The notes under the pieces: model-generated | Seen by the model: only the letters and a program-made list of their open reading frames with translations | Told to the model about the DNA's origin: nothing | Databases searched by the model: none | Shown here: in pieces, positions 39,195 to 47,766 of the stretch | Position numbering within the stretch: position 1 is the stretch's first letter | How the letters are laid out: each line of letters opens with the position of its first letter | Translations under genes and position numbers: made by a program | NCBI RefSeq assembly: GCF_900106535.1 | Contig: NZ_FNOH01000003.1 | Location: forward strand, 620,001-684,000 | Direction: 5' to 3' | Source of the DNA: Myxococcus xanthus | Lineage (GTDB): Bacteria; Myxococcota; Myxococcia; Myxococcales; Myxococcaceae | Length of the DNA: 64,000 bases

Positions 39195-40451
39195 ATGAAG
39201 AAGCGCGTGGGAATCGAAGCGTTGGCGGTCGCGGTGCCGTCCCGGTACGTGGACATCGAAGACCTGGCCCGGGCACGCGGCGTGGACCCGGCCAAGTACA
39301 CGGCGGGCCTGGGCGCCAGGGAGATGGCCGTCACCGACCCCGGAGAGGACACCGTGGCCCTCGCGGCCACCGCGGCGGCCCGCCTCATCCGTCAGCAGGA
39401 CGTGGACCCGTCCCGCATCGGCATGCTGGTGGTGGGCACAGAGACGGGCATCGACCACTCGAAACCCGTCGCCTCGCACGTGCAGGGCCTGCTGAAGCTG
39501 CCGCGCACCATGCGGACCTATGACACGCAGCACGCGTGTTACGGCGGCACCGCCGGGCTGATGGCGGCGGTGGAGTGGATTGCGTCCGGCGCGGGCGCGG
39601 GCAAGGTGGCCGTGGTGGTGTGTTCGGACATCGCGCGCTACGGGCTGAACACCGCGGGCGAGCCCACCCAGGGCGGAGGCGCGGTGGCGCTGCTGGTCTC
39701 CGAGCAACCCGACCTGCTCGCCATGGACGTGGGCCTCAACGGCGTGTGCAGCATGGACGTGTATGACTTCTGGCGGCCCGTGGGCCGGCGGGAGGCGCTG
39801 GTGGACGGGCACTACTCCATCACCTGCTACCTGGAGGCCCTGTCCGGCGCTTACCGGGGCTGGCGCGAGAAGGCCCTGGCGGCGGGGCTGGTCCGCTGGT
39901 CGGACGCGCTGCCCGGCGAACAGTTGGCGCGCATCGCCTACCACGTGCCCTTCTGCAAGATGGCCCGGAAGGCGCACACCCAACTGCGCCTGTGCGACCT
40001 GGAGGATGCGGCGGACGCGGCGGCTTCGACGCCGGAGTCGCGGGAGGCGCAGGCGAAGTCGGCCGCCAGCTATGACGCCCAGGTGGCGACTTCACTGGGA
40101 CTCAACTCGCGCATCGGAAACGTGTACACCGCGTCCCTCTACCTGGCGCTGGCGGGCCTGCTGCAACACGAGGCCGGCGCGCTGGCGGGACAGCGCATTG
40201 GCCTGCTGTCCTACGGCAGCGGCTGCGCGGCCGAATTCTACTCCGGCACGGTGGGCGAGAAGGCCGCCGAGCGGATGGCGAAGGCGGACCTGGAGGCGGT
40301 GCTGGCCCGGCGCGAGCGCGTCTCCATCGAGGAATACGAGCGCCTGATGAAGCTGCCGGCGGATGCGCCCGAGGCCGTGGCCCCGTCGCCCGGAGCCTTC
40401 CGGCTGACGGAGATTCGCGACCACCGCCGCCAGTACGCCGAAGGGAACTGA
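39195..40451 (+). CDS. mvaS: Hydroxymethylglutaryl-CoA synthase MvaS
   Basis: A 418-residue HMG-CoA synthase that condenses acetoacetyl-CoA and acetyl-CoA. The catalytic Cys115 lies in YDTQHACYGGTAGL. The general base Glu region is GTETGID, and the His of the thiolase fold lies in AYHVPFCKMARKA. The SYGSGCAAEFYSGTV loop is also intact. HMG-CoA feeds both the mevalonate route and, with AibA/B/C, isovaleryl-CoA. GAGGAG precedes the ATG. It is the last gene of the operon and is followed by a terminator hairpin. Confidence 0.96.
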   Translation: MKKRVGIEALAVAVPSRYVDIEDLARARGVDPAKYTAGLGAREMAVTDPGEDTVALAATAAARLIRQQDVDPSRIGMLVVGTETGIDHSKPVASHVQGLLKLPRTMRTYDTQHACYGGTAGLMAAVEWIASGAGAGKVAVVVCSDIARYGLNTAGEPTQGGGAVALLVSEQPDLLAMDVGLNGVCSMDVYDFWRPVGRREALVDGHYSITCYLEALSGAYRGWREKALAAGLVRWSDALPGEQLARIAYHVPFCKMARKAHTQLRLCDLEDAADAAASTPESREAQAKSAASYDAQVATSLGLNSRIGNVYTASLYLALAGLLQHEAGALAGQRIGLLSYGSGCAAEFYSGTVGEKAAERMAKADLEAVLARRERVSIEEYERLMKLPADAPEAVAPSPGAFRLTEIRDHRRQYAEGN

Positions 40452-40486
40452 CGCAGGGCGCCGGGCGCCCATCCCAGACGCGTGAC

Positions 40487-40514
40487 GAGGCACCGGCAGG
40501 CTTCCCGGTGCCTC
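40487..40514 (+). terminator. Terminator hairpin after mvaS
   Basis: GAGGCACCGG (40487-40496) and CCGGTGCCTC (40505-40514) form a perfect 10-bp stem with an 8-base loop, followed by CCCTTCC. A second weaker dyad (GGGCG/CGCCC) lies just before it. It ends the aib operon 36 bases after the mvaS stop. Confidence 0.75.
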
Positions 40515-40595
40515 CCCTTCCGCCGCCATCTCCCTACCGTGAACCTCGAAACCCCTGCCTCGATGAACGGGGCACGGCTGAAAGGAGACGGAATC

Positions 40596-41084
40596 ATGGC
40601 GGACCTACCTGCCCGCAGAGGCGGAAGCATGCTGGGAGCCCCACGCGGCTGGGACCCCTTCGAGCGCATGCAGGAGCTCTTGGGATTCGACCTCGGCCGG
40701 ATGCTCGGCCCCCAGGGCACACGGGAAGGCGGCTTCGTGCCCGACTTCGAGGTGAAGGAGACCCAGGATGCCTTCATCTTCAAGGCCGATGTCCCCGGCG
40801 TGGAGGAGAAGGACCTGGAAATCACCCTCGCGGAGAACCGGCTGACCATCAGCGGCAAGCGGGAAGAAGAGCGCCGCGACGAAGGCGACCGCTACTACGC
40901 CTACGAGCGCAACTATGGCTCGTTCAGCCGCACCTTCACGCTCCCCCGGGGTGTGAATGCCGACAACGTCCAGGCGGACTTCAAGAGTGGCGTCCTCAAC
41001 GTGCGCATCCCCAAGAAGTCCGAGGAGCAGCCCAAGCGCATCAAGGTCGGCGGTAGCGAACGCAGTGAGAAGGCGAAAGCCTGA
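40596..41084 (+). CDS. Small heat-shock protein (Hsp20/alpha-crystallin)
   Basis: A 162-residue chaperone. The N-terminus (MADLPARRG, then WDPFERMQELLGFDLGRML) is followed by an alpha-crystallin domain (~48-145: FVPDFEVKETQDAFIFKADVPGVEEKDLEITLAENRL) and ends with the conserved GVLNVRIPK segment and a Lys-rich tail. It resembles the myxobacterial spore-coat heat-shock protein SP21/HspA closely in layout and is probably its paralogue. AAGGAG lies 9 bases before ATG 40596; the longer frame upstream crosses the mvaS terminator and is rejected. Confidence 0.93.
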   Translation: MADLPARRGGSMLGAPRGWDPFERMQELLGFDLGRMLGPQGTREGGFVPDFEVKETQDAFIFKADVPGVEEKDLEITLAENRLTISGKREEERRDEGDRYYAYERNYGSFSRTFTLPRGVNADNVQADFKSGVLNVRIPKKSEEQPKRIKVGGSERSEKAKA

Positions 41085-41101
41085 GCCACCAGGAGGGGCG
41101 A

Positions 41102-41155
41102 TCGGGAGAAGCCGGCCGTGTTATGGGACTTGGCACGACAACCGGCTTTTCCCGA
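41102..41155 (+). other. Long RNA hairpin in the leader before the SnoaL-like lipoprotein gene
   Basis: TCGGGAGAAGCCGG (41102-41115) pairs over all 14 positions (one G-U) with CCGGCTTTTCCCGA (41142-41155). The 26-base loop can form an inner CGTG/CACG stem. It starts 18 bases after the hsp20 stop and ends 14 bases before the next ATG. It could terminate hsp20 messages or control the next gene's ribosome site (AAGAAGG directly after the stem). Confidence 0.6.
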
Positions 41156-41169
41156 AAGAAGGCTACCCA

Positions 41170-41685
41170 ATGATGCGCCGCGCCCTTCCCCTCCCCTTCC
41201 TGGCCACCCTCCTCCTGCTGGCGTCCGCGTGCGCGACCACCGGCGCGGCGCCAGCGGAGGCGGACATTCTCCAACTCGTGAGTGATCAGACGGAGGCCTG
41301 GAACCGCCAGGACGCGGTGGCCTGGTCCAAGGACTTCGCCCCGGACGCGGCCTTCATCAACATCGTGGGCACCGTCTTCGAAGGCCGCGATGAAATCCAG
41401 GAGCGCCACGCGGGCATCTTCGCCACCATCTTCAAGGGCAGCCAGAGCCAGGTCACCGTGCGCAAGGTCCAGTTCATCCAGGAGGACCTGGCCATTGTCG
41501 ACACCACACACGAGGTGACGGGCCATCCCGGCCTGCCCCCCGGCGTCCAGGACACCGAGCCCGGCCTGCTGCGCACGCAGATGCGGTACGTGATGAAGCA
41601 CGTGAACGGGCAGTGGCAAATCATGGCCGGCCAGAACACGGACGTGAAGCCCAGGCCCCAGGCGGCCGCGCCCCAGACGCCCTGA
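41170..41685 (+). CDS. SnoaL-like (SgcJ/EcaC family) exported protein
   Basis: A 171-residue protein with a signal sequence and a possible lipoprotein Cys (LLLLASAC, residue ~20). The rest is a cystatin-like SnoaL/DUF4440 fold of the SgcJ/EcaC type (ADILQLVSDQTEAWNRQDAVAWSKDFAPDAAFINIVGTVFEGRDEIQ, then GQWQIMAGQNTDV). Family members are of mixed function; some bind small ligands or act as cyclases. ATG 41170 is chosen for the signal peptide and the AAGG site. It is convergent with the ATPase gene, with only 3 bases between stops. Confidence 0.85.
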   Translation: MMRRALPLPFLATLLLLASACATTGAAPAEADILQLVSDQTEAWNRQDAVAWSKDFAPDAAFINIVGTVFEGRDEIQERHAGIFATIFKGSQSQVTVRKVQFIQEDLAIVDTTHEVTGHPGLPPGVQDTEPGLLRTQMRYVMKHVNGQWQIMAGQNTDVKPRPQAAAPQTP

Positions 41686-41688
41686 TGC

Positions 41689-44121
41689 TCAGTGGGTGGT
41701 GGAATCCTCGCGCTGGGCGGCGCGCGCCTGACGGAACAGCGGCGCCAGCGCGGCGAAGCCAGCCACCACCGTGGAGCCGTTGTTGACCACGGCGGCGGCG
41801 ACAGGCGGCAGCCATCCCAGCGCCGCGAGCACCATGGCCACGGCATTGGGCACCAGCACCAGCCCGAGCCCCAGGTGGACGCGGGCCAGGGTGTCGCGGC
41901 CTGCGTCGAACGCCAGCAACAGGTCATCGAGGCTGCCTCGCAGCAGCACCACGTCCGCCGTCTCCAGCGCCACGTCCGTCGCCCCCCTCAAGGAGATACC
42001 AACGTCGGCGAGCGCGAGCGCCGGGGCGTCATTGATGCCATCCCCCACCATGGCCACGATGCGTCCCTGGCGCCGGAGCGTGCGCACTTGCGTGGCCTTG
42101 TCCTCGGGAAGCAGCTCCGCGATGGCCTCGTCCACGCCCAACCGGCTCGCGACCTCCGCCACCCGCGACGGCGAGTCCCCGGACAGCAGCACGATGCGCC
42201 TGCGCCCGTTCTCCTTCAGGGACTGCACCACGCCCGCGCTCTCCGGCCGCAGTGTCTCCACGTAGCTGATGCACCCGGCCAGCGCGCCATCCACGGTGAC
42301 CCACAGGGTGGCGACATCGCGCGGCACGGACCGGGCCAGCGCCGAGCCCGCGTCCGTCACGTCCACACCTTGCTGCTGCATCCAGCGCGCGCTGCCCACG
42401 CAGACGCGGCGCCCGTTCACCTGGGCGCAGACGCCCCGCCCCAGGACGAACTCCTCCAGTCCCGCCTCGGGCTGCGGCACCTCTACGCCTTGCGTCTGGG
42501 CGTGCCTGCGCACCGCCTCCGCCACGGGATGAGACTGACGCAGCTCGGCAGCGGCGCTCAGCGACAGCACCTCGCGCGCGTCCCAGCCCCGAACGGGAAT
42601 GACGTCCACCACTTCCGGGACACCCAACGTCAGCGTACCTGTCTTGTCGAAGACGATGGTGTCCGCCTGGGCCAGCCGCTCCAGGTACTGCGCCCCCTTG
42701 ATGAGGATGCCCTGACGCGCCGCGAGCGTCATCGCCACCAGCGCGCTCGCCGGCACGACGATGCGAACACCCGTCCCGAAGTCCGTGATGAGGATGCTGA
42801 TGGGCCGTGACGCCTCGCGCGTCCACAGCCACGTCGCCGCGGCGAGCCCGAAGGTCGGCAGCACGACGCCGTTCGCCACCGAGTCCACCTTCGCCTGCAG
42901 CGTCATGGGCTTGGCGCCCGCGCCTTCGAGGATGTGGAGAATCTTGGCCGCCGTGGTCTCCACGCCCGCGCGCACCACCCGCACCCGAAGGCTGCCCTCG
43001 CCCACCACGGACGCGGCCAGCACGCGGTCTCCCGCCTCGCGGACGCGGGGCTCGGATTCACCCGTGAGCGCCTTCTCATCCACCCACGCAGTGCCGGACA
43101 CCACCGTCCCGTCGGCGGGCACGCTCTCCCCCGCGTGCACGACGATGAGGTCGCCCTCCTTGAGCCGGTCCGCCCGGACCTGCTCCACCTCTCCGTCCAC
43201 CCGCAGTCGCCAGGCGTACAGCACCTCCAGCCGCATCAGCCGGGAGATGGCGGACCGGGCGCGGTCCGCGCTGCGCTCAATCAACAAGTCGCCAATGCCC
43301 AGCAGGGAGGTGATGAGCGCCGCGGTCCGCACCTGCCCCGTGGCCAGGGATACCCCCACCGCCACCAGGTCGAGCAGGTCCACGGTGATGCGCCGCTCCG
43401 CGACGGACTGGAAGGCGCGCTGTGCCAGCGGCAGGCTCGTCAACGCGACGCCCGCGGCCAACACGGGCATGGGCGCCGCGTTCACGACGCACGCGGCGAG
43501 CACCGCCGAATTGAAGACAGTGGCGGCCCATTCCCGCCGGGGCGGCTCGGGCGCGGCGGGCCAGGTGGATGGATCGCTCGTACGCAGGGCCGCCATCAAC
43601 TGGCTCGCGTTGAGCATCTCCGGGTCGAAGCTCACCACCAGCGAATGGATGGCCGGCGAGGCGCTCGCCTTGTGCACCCCCGCCAGCGTCGCGGCCCAGG
43701 CCGCCAGCTTGAGGATGTCGTCGTCCTCGAGCCCTCGGACGTGCAAGCGCACGCGACCGGGCAGTGCGTGCAGCACCTCCACCTGGAACGGCTTGGGCGG
43801 AAGCTGGTGCAACGTGAAGGCGAAGTCCCGCACCCGCAGCGCGAACGCGCCAGGGAAGCGCGAGGCCTCCTGGTAGTGCACCTTGACCAGGCCCGTGCTG
43901 CGCTGACACGTGGCCACCTGGACTTCGGGGCGGGACTCCAACCAGCCGAGCAACTGGCGCAGCGTCTTGGAATCCTCCGCCGCGCCTCGGATGAGGAGCC
44001 GGCCCGGAGCCACGTCCGTGACGTGGACGGACACGGGCCGCTGATGCCCATCCAGGACATCGTGCGCGCGCCCCTTGAAGCCGCGCGCCATGCCACTCAG
44101 GAACTCCACCTCCGCCCGCAT
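41689..44121 (-). CDS. P1B-like metal-transporting P-type ATPase with non-standard ion site
   Basis: An 810-residue P-type ATPase. The N-terminus (1-190) holds two HMA-like modules without CXXC. Next come membrane helices, the actuator with TGES (KALTGESEPRV), the phosphorylation site DKTGTLT at D492, HP in QSHPVAEAV and the hinge VGDGINDAPAL. The transport helix before the phosphorylation domain, where P1B pumps have CPC/SPC/TPC, reads GVRIVVPASALVAMT, so the usual thiolate ligand is gone and the cargo is unclear. ATG 44121 is preceded by a G-rich site. It is the last gene of a leftward operon with an HMA_2-like protein. Confidence 0.88.
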   Translation of the reverse strand: MRAEVEFLSGMARGFKGRAHDVLDGHQRPVSVHVTDVAPGRLLIRGAAEDSKTLRQLLGWLESRPEVQVATCQRSTGLVKVHYQEASRFPGAFALRVRDFAFTLHQLPPKPFQVEVLHALPGRVRLHVRGLEDDDILKLAAWAATLAGVHKASASPAIHSLVVSFDPEMLNASQLMAALRTSDPSTWPAAPEPPRREWAATVFNSAVLAACVVNAAPMPVLAAGVALTSLPLAQRAFQSVAERRITVDLLDLVAVGVSLATGQVRTAALITSLLGIGDLLIERSADRARSAISRLMRLEVLYAWRLRVDGEVEQVRADRLKEGDLIVVHAGESVPADGTVVSGTAWVDEKALTGESEPRVREAGDRVLAASVVGEGSLRVRVVRAGVETTAAKILHILEGAGAKPMTLQAKVDSVANGVVLPTFGLAAATWLWTREASRPISILITDFGTGVRIVVPASALVAMTLAARQGILIKGAQYLERLAQADTIVFDKTGTLTLGVPEVVDVIPVRGWDAREVLSLSAAAELRQSHPVAEAVRRHAQTQGVEVPQPEAGLEEFVLGRGVCAQVNGRRVCVGSARWMQQQGVDVTDAGSALARSVPRDVATLWVTVDGALAGCISYVETLRPESAGVVQSLKENGRRRIVLLSGDSPSRVAEVASRLGVDEAIAELLPEDKATQVRTLRRQGRIVAMVGDGINDAPALALADVGISLRGATDVALETADVVLLRGSLDDLLLAFDAGRDTLARVHLGLGLVLVPNAVAMVLAALGWLPPVAAAVVNNGSTVVAGFAALAPLFRQARAAQREDSTTH

Positions 44122-44158
44122 GAACGCCCCCCGAGCTGAACGCAGTGCAACCGCGACC

Positions 44159-44743
44159 TCACACGTGGGGCCGGGGCCGGAAGGGCACCGTCCCGCTGAC
44201 GCGCGCGGCGTCTTCCAGCTCCTGCTCTCGCACACCGTCACGGAACACGCTGTAGGCCCAGTACAGCGCGTTGTCCCAGCGAGGCAGCCAGCCCTTCTGC
44301 GACGGGTTCGCCACCAGCGAGTAGATGCCCGTGGCCGTCAGCACCACGGGAATCAACTCGTAGAGGCCCGCCCCCGTCAGCTCACGCACCCGTCCGTCCA
44401 GCCACCGGGCGCCTCTCACCAGGTGCTCGGCCGGAGCCCTCCGCGACTTCGCCATGAACTTGGCGTCGACGATGCCGTCCAGGCCCGCCGTGTCGACGAT
44501 GGCCGCCAGGAGCGACTCCACGTCGGCCGCGTCCGGGCTGTATTCGACGAGCAAGCTGCCCGTGAGTGGGGAATGGACGGTGCCGAACACACCTTGCGTC
44601 TCCCCCAGCTCACCGCGCACGCGGTCCGCGACGGCCGAGTCATCTCGGAAGCAGCTCGCGCGCACACGAAGCCGGCCCGGGGAGTGGTGCACGAGCAACA
44701 ACCACTCCCCTTCGATGGCGCCCGAGTCCGGGTCGAGCCTCAT
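44159..44743 (-). CDS. HMA_2-domain protein, accessory to the P-type ATPase
   Basis: A 194-residue protein. Residues ~10-85 form a ferredoxin-like heavy-metal-associated module without CXXC (LLLVHHSPGRLRVRASCF, then SPLTGSLLVEYSPDAADVESLLAAI), matching HMA_2. The second half has a hydrophobic helix (~130-150, LYELIPVVLTATGIYSLV) and a polar tail. The same module type starts the adjacent ATPase, so the two probably interact at the membrane. It overlaps the upstream small gene by 4 bases and lies 37 bp before the ATPase. Confidence 0.75.
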   Translation of the reverse strand: MRLDPDSGAIEGEWLLLVHHSPGRLRVRASCFRDDSAVADRVRGELGETQGVFGTVHSPLTGSLLVEYSPDAADVESLLAAIVDTAGLDGIVDAKFMAKSRRAPAEHLVRGARWLDGRVRELTGAGLYELIPVVLTATGIYSLVANPSQKGWLPRWDNALYWAYSVFRDGVREQELEDAARVSGTVPFRPRPHV

Positions 44744-45012
44744 GCGTGCCCCTCTCGACTGTCCGCGACGGGCCGGGCACCACTGTCCGCCGCACGCCGG
44801 CTGTGGGCCTGATGAAGGTTCGCCCGCGAGCGCGCCTCCGCCACCAGGTCGGAGAGGTACTCACGCTCGGTGGCGATGACCCGCCGCGTCCACGCCACCA
44901 AATCAAACGCCGCCGTCGCCACGGAGACGACCGCACCGCGTGAGTTGTCGACGGTGCTCCGGGCCATCCAGCCGCTGGCCACGCCCGCCAGGAATGCCAC
45001 CGCCGTCTTCAT
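44740..45012 (-). CDS. Small single-helix membrane protein of the ATPase operon
   Basis: A 90-residue protein: a glycine-containing N-terminal hydrophobic segment (TAVAFLAGVASGWMA, 3-17), a second weakly hydrophobic stretch (~27-45), then a charged amphipathic helix (REYLSDLVAEARSRANLHQAHSRR). I do not recognise a family; it is loosely like the DUF5132-type small proteins found beside HMA_2/ATPase genes. It overlaps both neighbours by 4 bases (ATGA), so it is a true coupled gene. Confidence 0.7.
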   Translation of the reverse strand: MKTAVAFLAGVASGWMARSTVDNSRGAVVSVATAAFDLVAWTRRVIATEREYLSDLVAEARSRANLHQAHSRRAADSGARPVADSREGHA

Positions 45013-46226
45013 AGCCCCCCCGGAGCGGCATGGGCGTCAGCGCCCAGCCCGGCGACGGGAGACGACGGCATCCGCCCGTCGCGCGGCTCGAACGAGTCGC
45101 CCTGCGGCGAACGAACGACCCCGTGGGTCCGGAACTGCTTCAGCAGGGCCTGCACCCGCTCGCGACGCACCGGACGGTTGAGCGCGGCGGCGGCCTGCCG
45201 CAGCAGCAGCCACTCCGCGTTCGACATGGACAGATCCACCGCGGCAATCACTTCGAGCGCGTGCAGGAAGGCATCCCGCGCGGGCTCGGGCACCTCGTGG
45301 AGACGCTCGACCCACTGCGCCTCGTCTTCGCCCAGGCGCTCCAGCAGTCGCTTGCGCGCCGCGGAAGGGCTGTTGCGCAGCAGGTGCGCCAGCATGACCG
45401 TCGCCTCGGAACTCAGCACCCCATCCGTTCCGAACAGGCACCAGGCGCCTTCGATGAGCAGCTCCACGCACCGCGCGTCCACGGCCCGCACGGCGGAGAA
45501 CGCATCGTCCAGGGCGCGGCGGTAGCGCGCATACTCCACCGAGGCCTCGCCCAGCCGGCGCGTGTGCCGCCAACTGGTGACGGAGGAGGTCAGGACGCTG
45601 GCGAAGGGAAGGAGGTTTCGCAGCACGCCCTCTCCCATCAAGCGGTTGCCCAGCTTCCGCTCCGCCGCCTCCGTGTCCTCGGTCAGCATCCGGCCCACGA
45701 GCCCCGCACCGCCGTGGTCCGCGTCCTCCCACGTCTCCGAGCCCGCCGTGAGGGCGTTCAGGTGGAGCAGATCCCACGGGTCATCCGGGTCGATGCGCAC
45801 GCCGAACGCGGACGCCACGTCGCACATCATCCGGGCCTGGATGAGCGAGCGCAGCATCGTGTCCAATCCCATGGCGGATCCTGCCACGGGGACGGCCACG
45901 AGCGCCCCCACGAAGCCGGTGTCCAGGGTGAACATGGCCGCGCTGGTGGAGATACCCGCGGCGCTTGCCCCCACCAGCGCAGCCTCCTTGCTGGCACGCC
46001 GGATGAGGGCATCCGTCTCGGACGCACGGACGGCGGACGTGGTACCGGCGCGCCGCGCCTCGTAGTGACGCACGTAGGCGGTCACCAGACGGGCGTGCCA
46101 CGCGCCCGAACGGATGTCCTCGAAGCGCAACTCACGCCCGAGCTTCTCGGCGAAGTCTCGCAAAGGGTGCAGTGCGGCCGCCGGCGTCGCGGCGTCTTCC
46201 GGATGAAATGGAGCGGTTCGTGTCAT
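45009..46226 (-). CDS. EcsC-like protein with TerB-like C-terminus
   Basis: A 405-residue protein opening the ATPase operon. The N-terminal half (~75-250) has the EcsC pattern: helix-rich, with a Gly/Ala hydrophobic stretch (KEAALVGASAAGISTSAAMFTLDTGFVGALVAVPVAG) and repeated nodulin-like helices. The C-terminal half (~280-375) resembles a TerB-like all-helical domain (AIDLSMS-type turn in VIAAVDLSMSNAEWLLLRQAAAAL), without clear metal ligands. It is probably membrane-associated. Its stop overlaps the small membrane gene. The combination with HMA_2 and a P-type ATPase suggests a membrane-stress or metal-handling role, which is inference. Confidence 0.68.
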   Translation of the reverse strand: MTRTAPFHPEDAATPAAALHPLRDFAEKLGRELRFEDIRSGAWHARLVTAYVRHYEARRAGTTSAVRASETDALIRRASKEAALVGASAAGISTSAAMFTLDTGFVGALVAVPVAGSAMGLDTMLRSLIQARMMCDVASAFGVRIDPDDPWDLLHLNALTAGSETWEDADHGGAGLVGRMLTEDTEAAERKLGNRLMGEGVLRNLLPFASVLTSSVTSWRHTRRLGEASVEYARYRRALDDAFSAVRAVDARCVELLIEGAWCLFGTDGVLSSEATVMLAHLLRNSPSAARKRLLERLGEDEAQWVERLHEVPEPARDAFLHALEVIAAVDLSMSNAEWLLLRQAAAALNRPVRRERVQALLKQFRTHGVVRSPQGDSFEPRDGRMPSSPVAGLGADAHAAPGGL

Positions 46227-46399
46227 GGGCTTGAGTGCGGAACAGCCGTGCGCGCCAGACCTGGAGGGCGCGACACGGCTGGTGGGGGGTGCATCCGATG
46301 TGGGCTTCCAGGAATCGGCGCACTCAAGCTAGGGAGATTCGAGGACCGGGAGAACCGGTCCTGCGGGGCAACGCCTACGCCGCCGGGTTGACGGTGGCC

Positions 46400-46957
46400 T
46401 CAGCGAACGGTGATGGCCGCCCGGACAGCGCGCAGGAGCTCGGTGAGCTCGACACGCGCCTGCGCCTTCGCCGCCGGGTCTTTCTCGTCCTGACCTCGCT
46501 GCGCCACCAGCGCCGTCACCATGGCGCCCGCGGCGGCCTTGGCGCGGGCCCAGGGATTCGTCTCCGCGTCCGCTTCGTTCGTCGTCACCGCGGCCCAGAC
46601 TTCACACAGGTGGCTGGCCGCGTCCGCGAACGCGGCGACGGCGGGCTTCTGTTCGAGGATGGACGCATTGCGCAGGTCCCCCAACGCCCCCGCGATGACG
46701 TGCCCCTGGCGAGGTGCCTCACCGCGGGCCTGGGCGAAGAGGTCCGCGGCGGCGGCGGCGCCCTCGACGCGTGTCGCGGCCAGCCGCAGCCACTCCGCAC
46801 AAATCTGGAAGGCCATGGGCTCGGGGAACCGCGCCGTCAGCCAGCCCAGCAAGGGATAGAGGTACTCGGAGCGCTGCCAGGCCTCGTCCACGGAGCCGCA
46901 GGCCAGGCCCGACTTCTGGAACATGCCGAGCAGGAACGCATCAGGGGATTCACTCAT
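46400..46957 (-). CDS. Hypothetical helical protein
   Basis: I do not recognise this 185-residue protein. It is almost all alpha helix, Ala-rich, with no signal peptide or membrane segment (LLGWLTARFPEPMAFQICAEWLRLAA, then HLCEVWAAVTTNEADAETNPWARAKAAAGA). ATG 46957 is chosen; GAGGAGAG lies 11-18 bases upstream. Its 3' end is 173 bp upstream of the EcsC-like gene on the same strand, so it could be the head of the same transcript. Confidence 0.68.
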   Translation of the reverse strand: MSESPDAFLLGMFQKSGLACGSVDEAWQRSEYLYPLLGWLTARFPEPMAFQICAEWLRLAATRVEGAAAAADLFAQARGEAPRQGHVIAGALGDLRNASILEQKPAVAAFADAASHLCEVWAAVTTNEADAETNPWARAKAAAGAMVTALVAQRGQDEKDPAAKAQARVELTELLRAVRAAITVR

Positions 46958-47009
46958 CGCGGCGCCCACTCTCTCCTCGCGGTGGCCCTGGGACAACCCC
47001 GAGCGTGGC

Positions 47010-47615
47010 CTACGGTGCGCCCGTGGGCAGTGACACGTAGTGCTCACCCAGCTCGGTCAACGTGCCCGCGGCGCCGAGCAGGCTCGCGAAGCACGGGTCG
47101 TTCGTCCACCGCCCCGTGAACCACGCGTAGCGGAACACGTCCTCGCGCCGCTCGCAGACGGCCACCATCTCCGTCATCTGCACCCGCTGCTTGGCGACCG
47201 AGTCAATCTGCGCGCCATCCGGCTGGCTGTGGCAGTTGGCGAACTCGGTGACCCAGAACGGCTTGCCGTACTTCGTGAGCCGGTCCAGGTTGTAATCCAG
47301 GCCATAGTCGTACCAGTGGAACCCGAGGTAATCGATGTGCGGGTCGCGGTTCCCGTTGGCGGCGCGATAGGCGGAATAGAAGGCGTCCAGCCAGTCAACG
47401 GGGTCGCCATAGCCCGACAAGGTGCCCCAGTTCATCGCCGGCCCCACCAGCTTCACGCCGGTGTTCTGGGCGACACGCTCATACCGTGGCCACAGCTCCG
47501 CCGCGGCCTGCGGCGACATGTTGGCCTGGTCCGTGAGGTTGGGCTCGTTGAGGAGCAGCAGGTACTGGATGCGCGGATTCGCCCGGAGGATGGACTCAAT
47601 CCGCGCCGCGCCCAA
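47010..47615 (-). pseudogene. 5'-truncated glycoside hydrolase (Asl1/GH128-like)
   Basis: The 201 visible residues match the C-terminal two-thirds of Asl1-like glucan hydrolases, usually 250-450 aa: LLLLNEPNLTDQANMSPQAAAELWP with the acid/base Glu, YLGFHWYDYG, WVTEFANCHSQPDG with the nucleophile Glu, and a final GTLTELGEHYVSLP. A TGA sits immediately before the first TTG (47616-47618). The same frame continues upstream for about 25 codons (…ALSTEQLGA-stop) and then ends, so the N-terminal barrel strands and any signal peptide are missing. Both catalytic Glu remain, but the fold is incomplete. Confidence 0.7.
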
Positions 47616-47766
47616 TCAGGCCCCCAGCTGCTCCGTCGAGAGCGTCCACGGTTTTCTGAGGCGCGCCGGAGCATCAGGAGCGACAAGCCCTGGAATTCAC
47701 TTGGCCGCGCGTCGAGCACGCGTCTTGCTTTGGCTCACGGCTCTTCCAAACATCCACGGAGGCCCC

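Noticed and set aside
40482-40595. Longer N-terminus for the small heat-shock protein
   Set aside because: It crosses the mvaS terminator, and ATG 40596 has a good ribosome site and the family's MADL start.
41133-41149. TGGCACG near the hairpin as a sigma-54 -24 box
   Set aside because: The only GC available for the -12 box is one base too far, and the sequence is explained by the hairpin.
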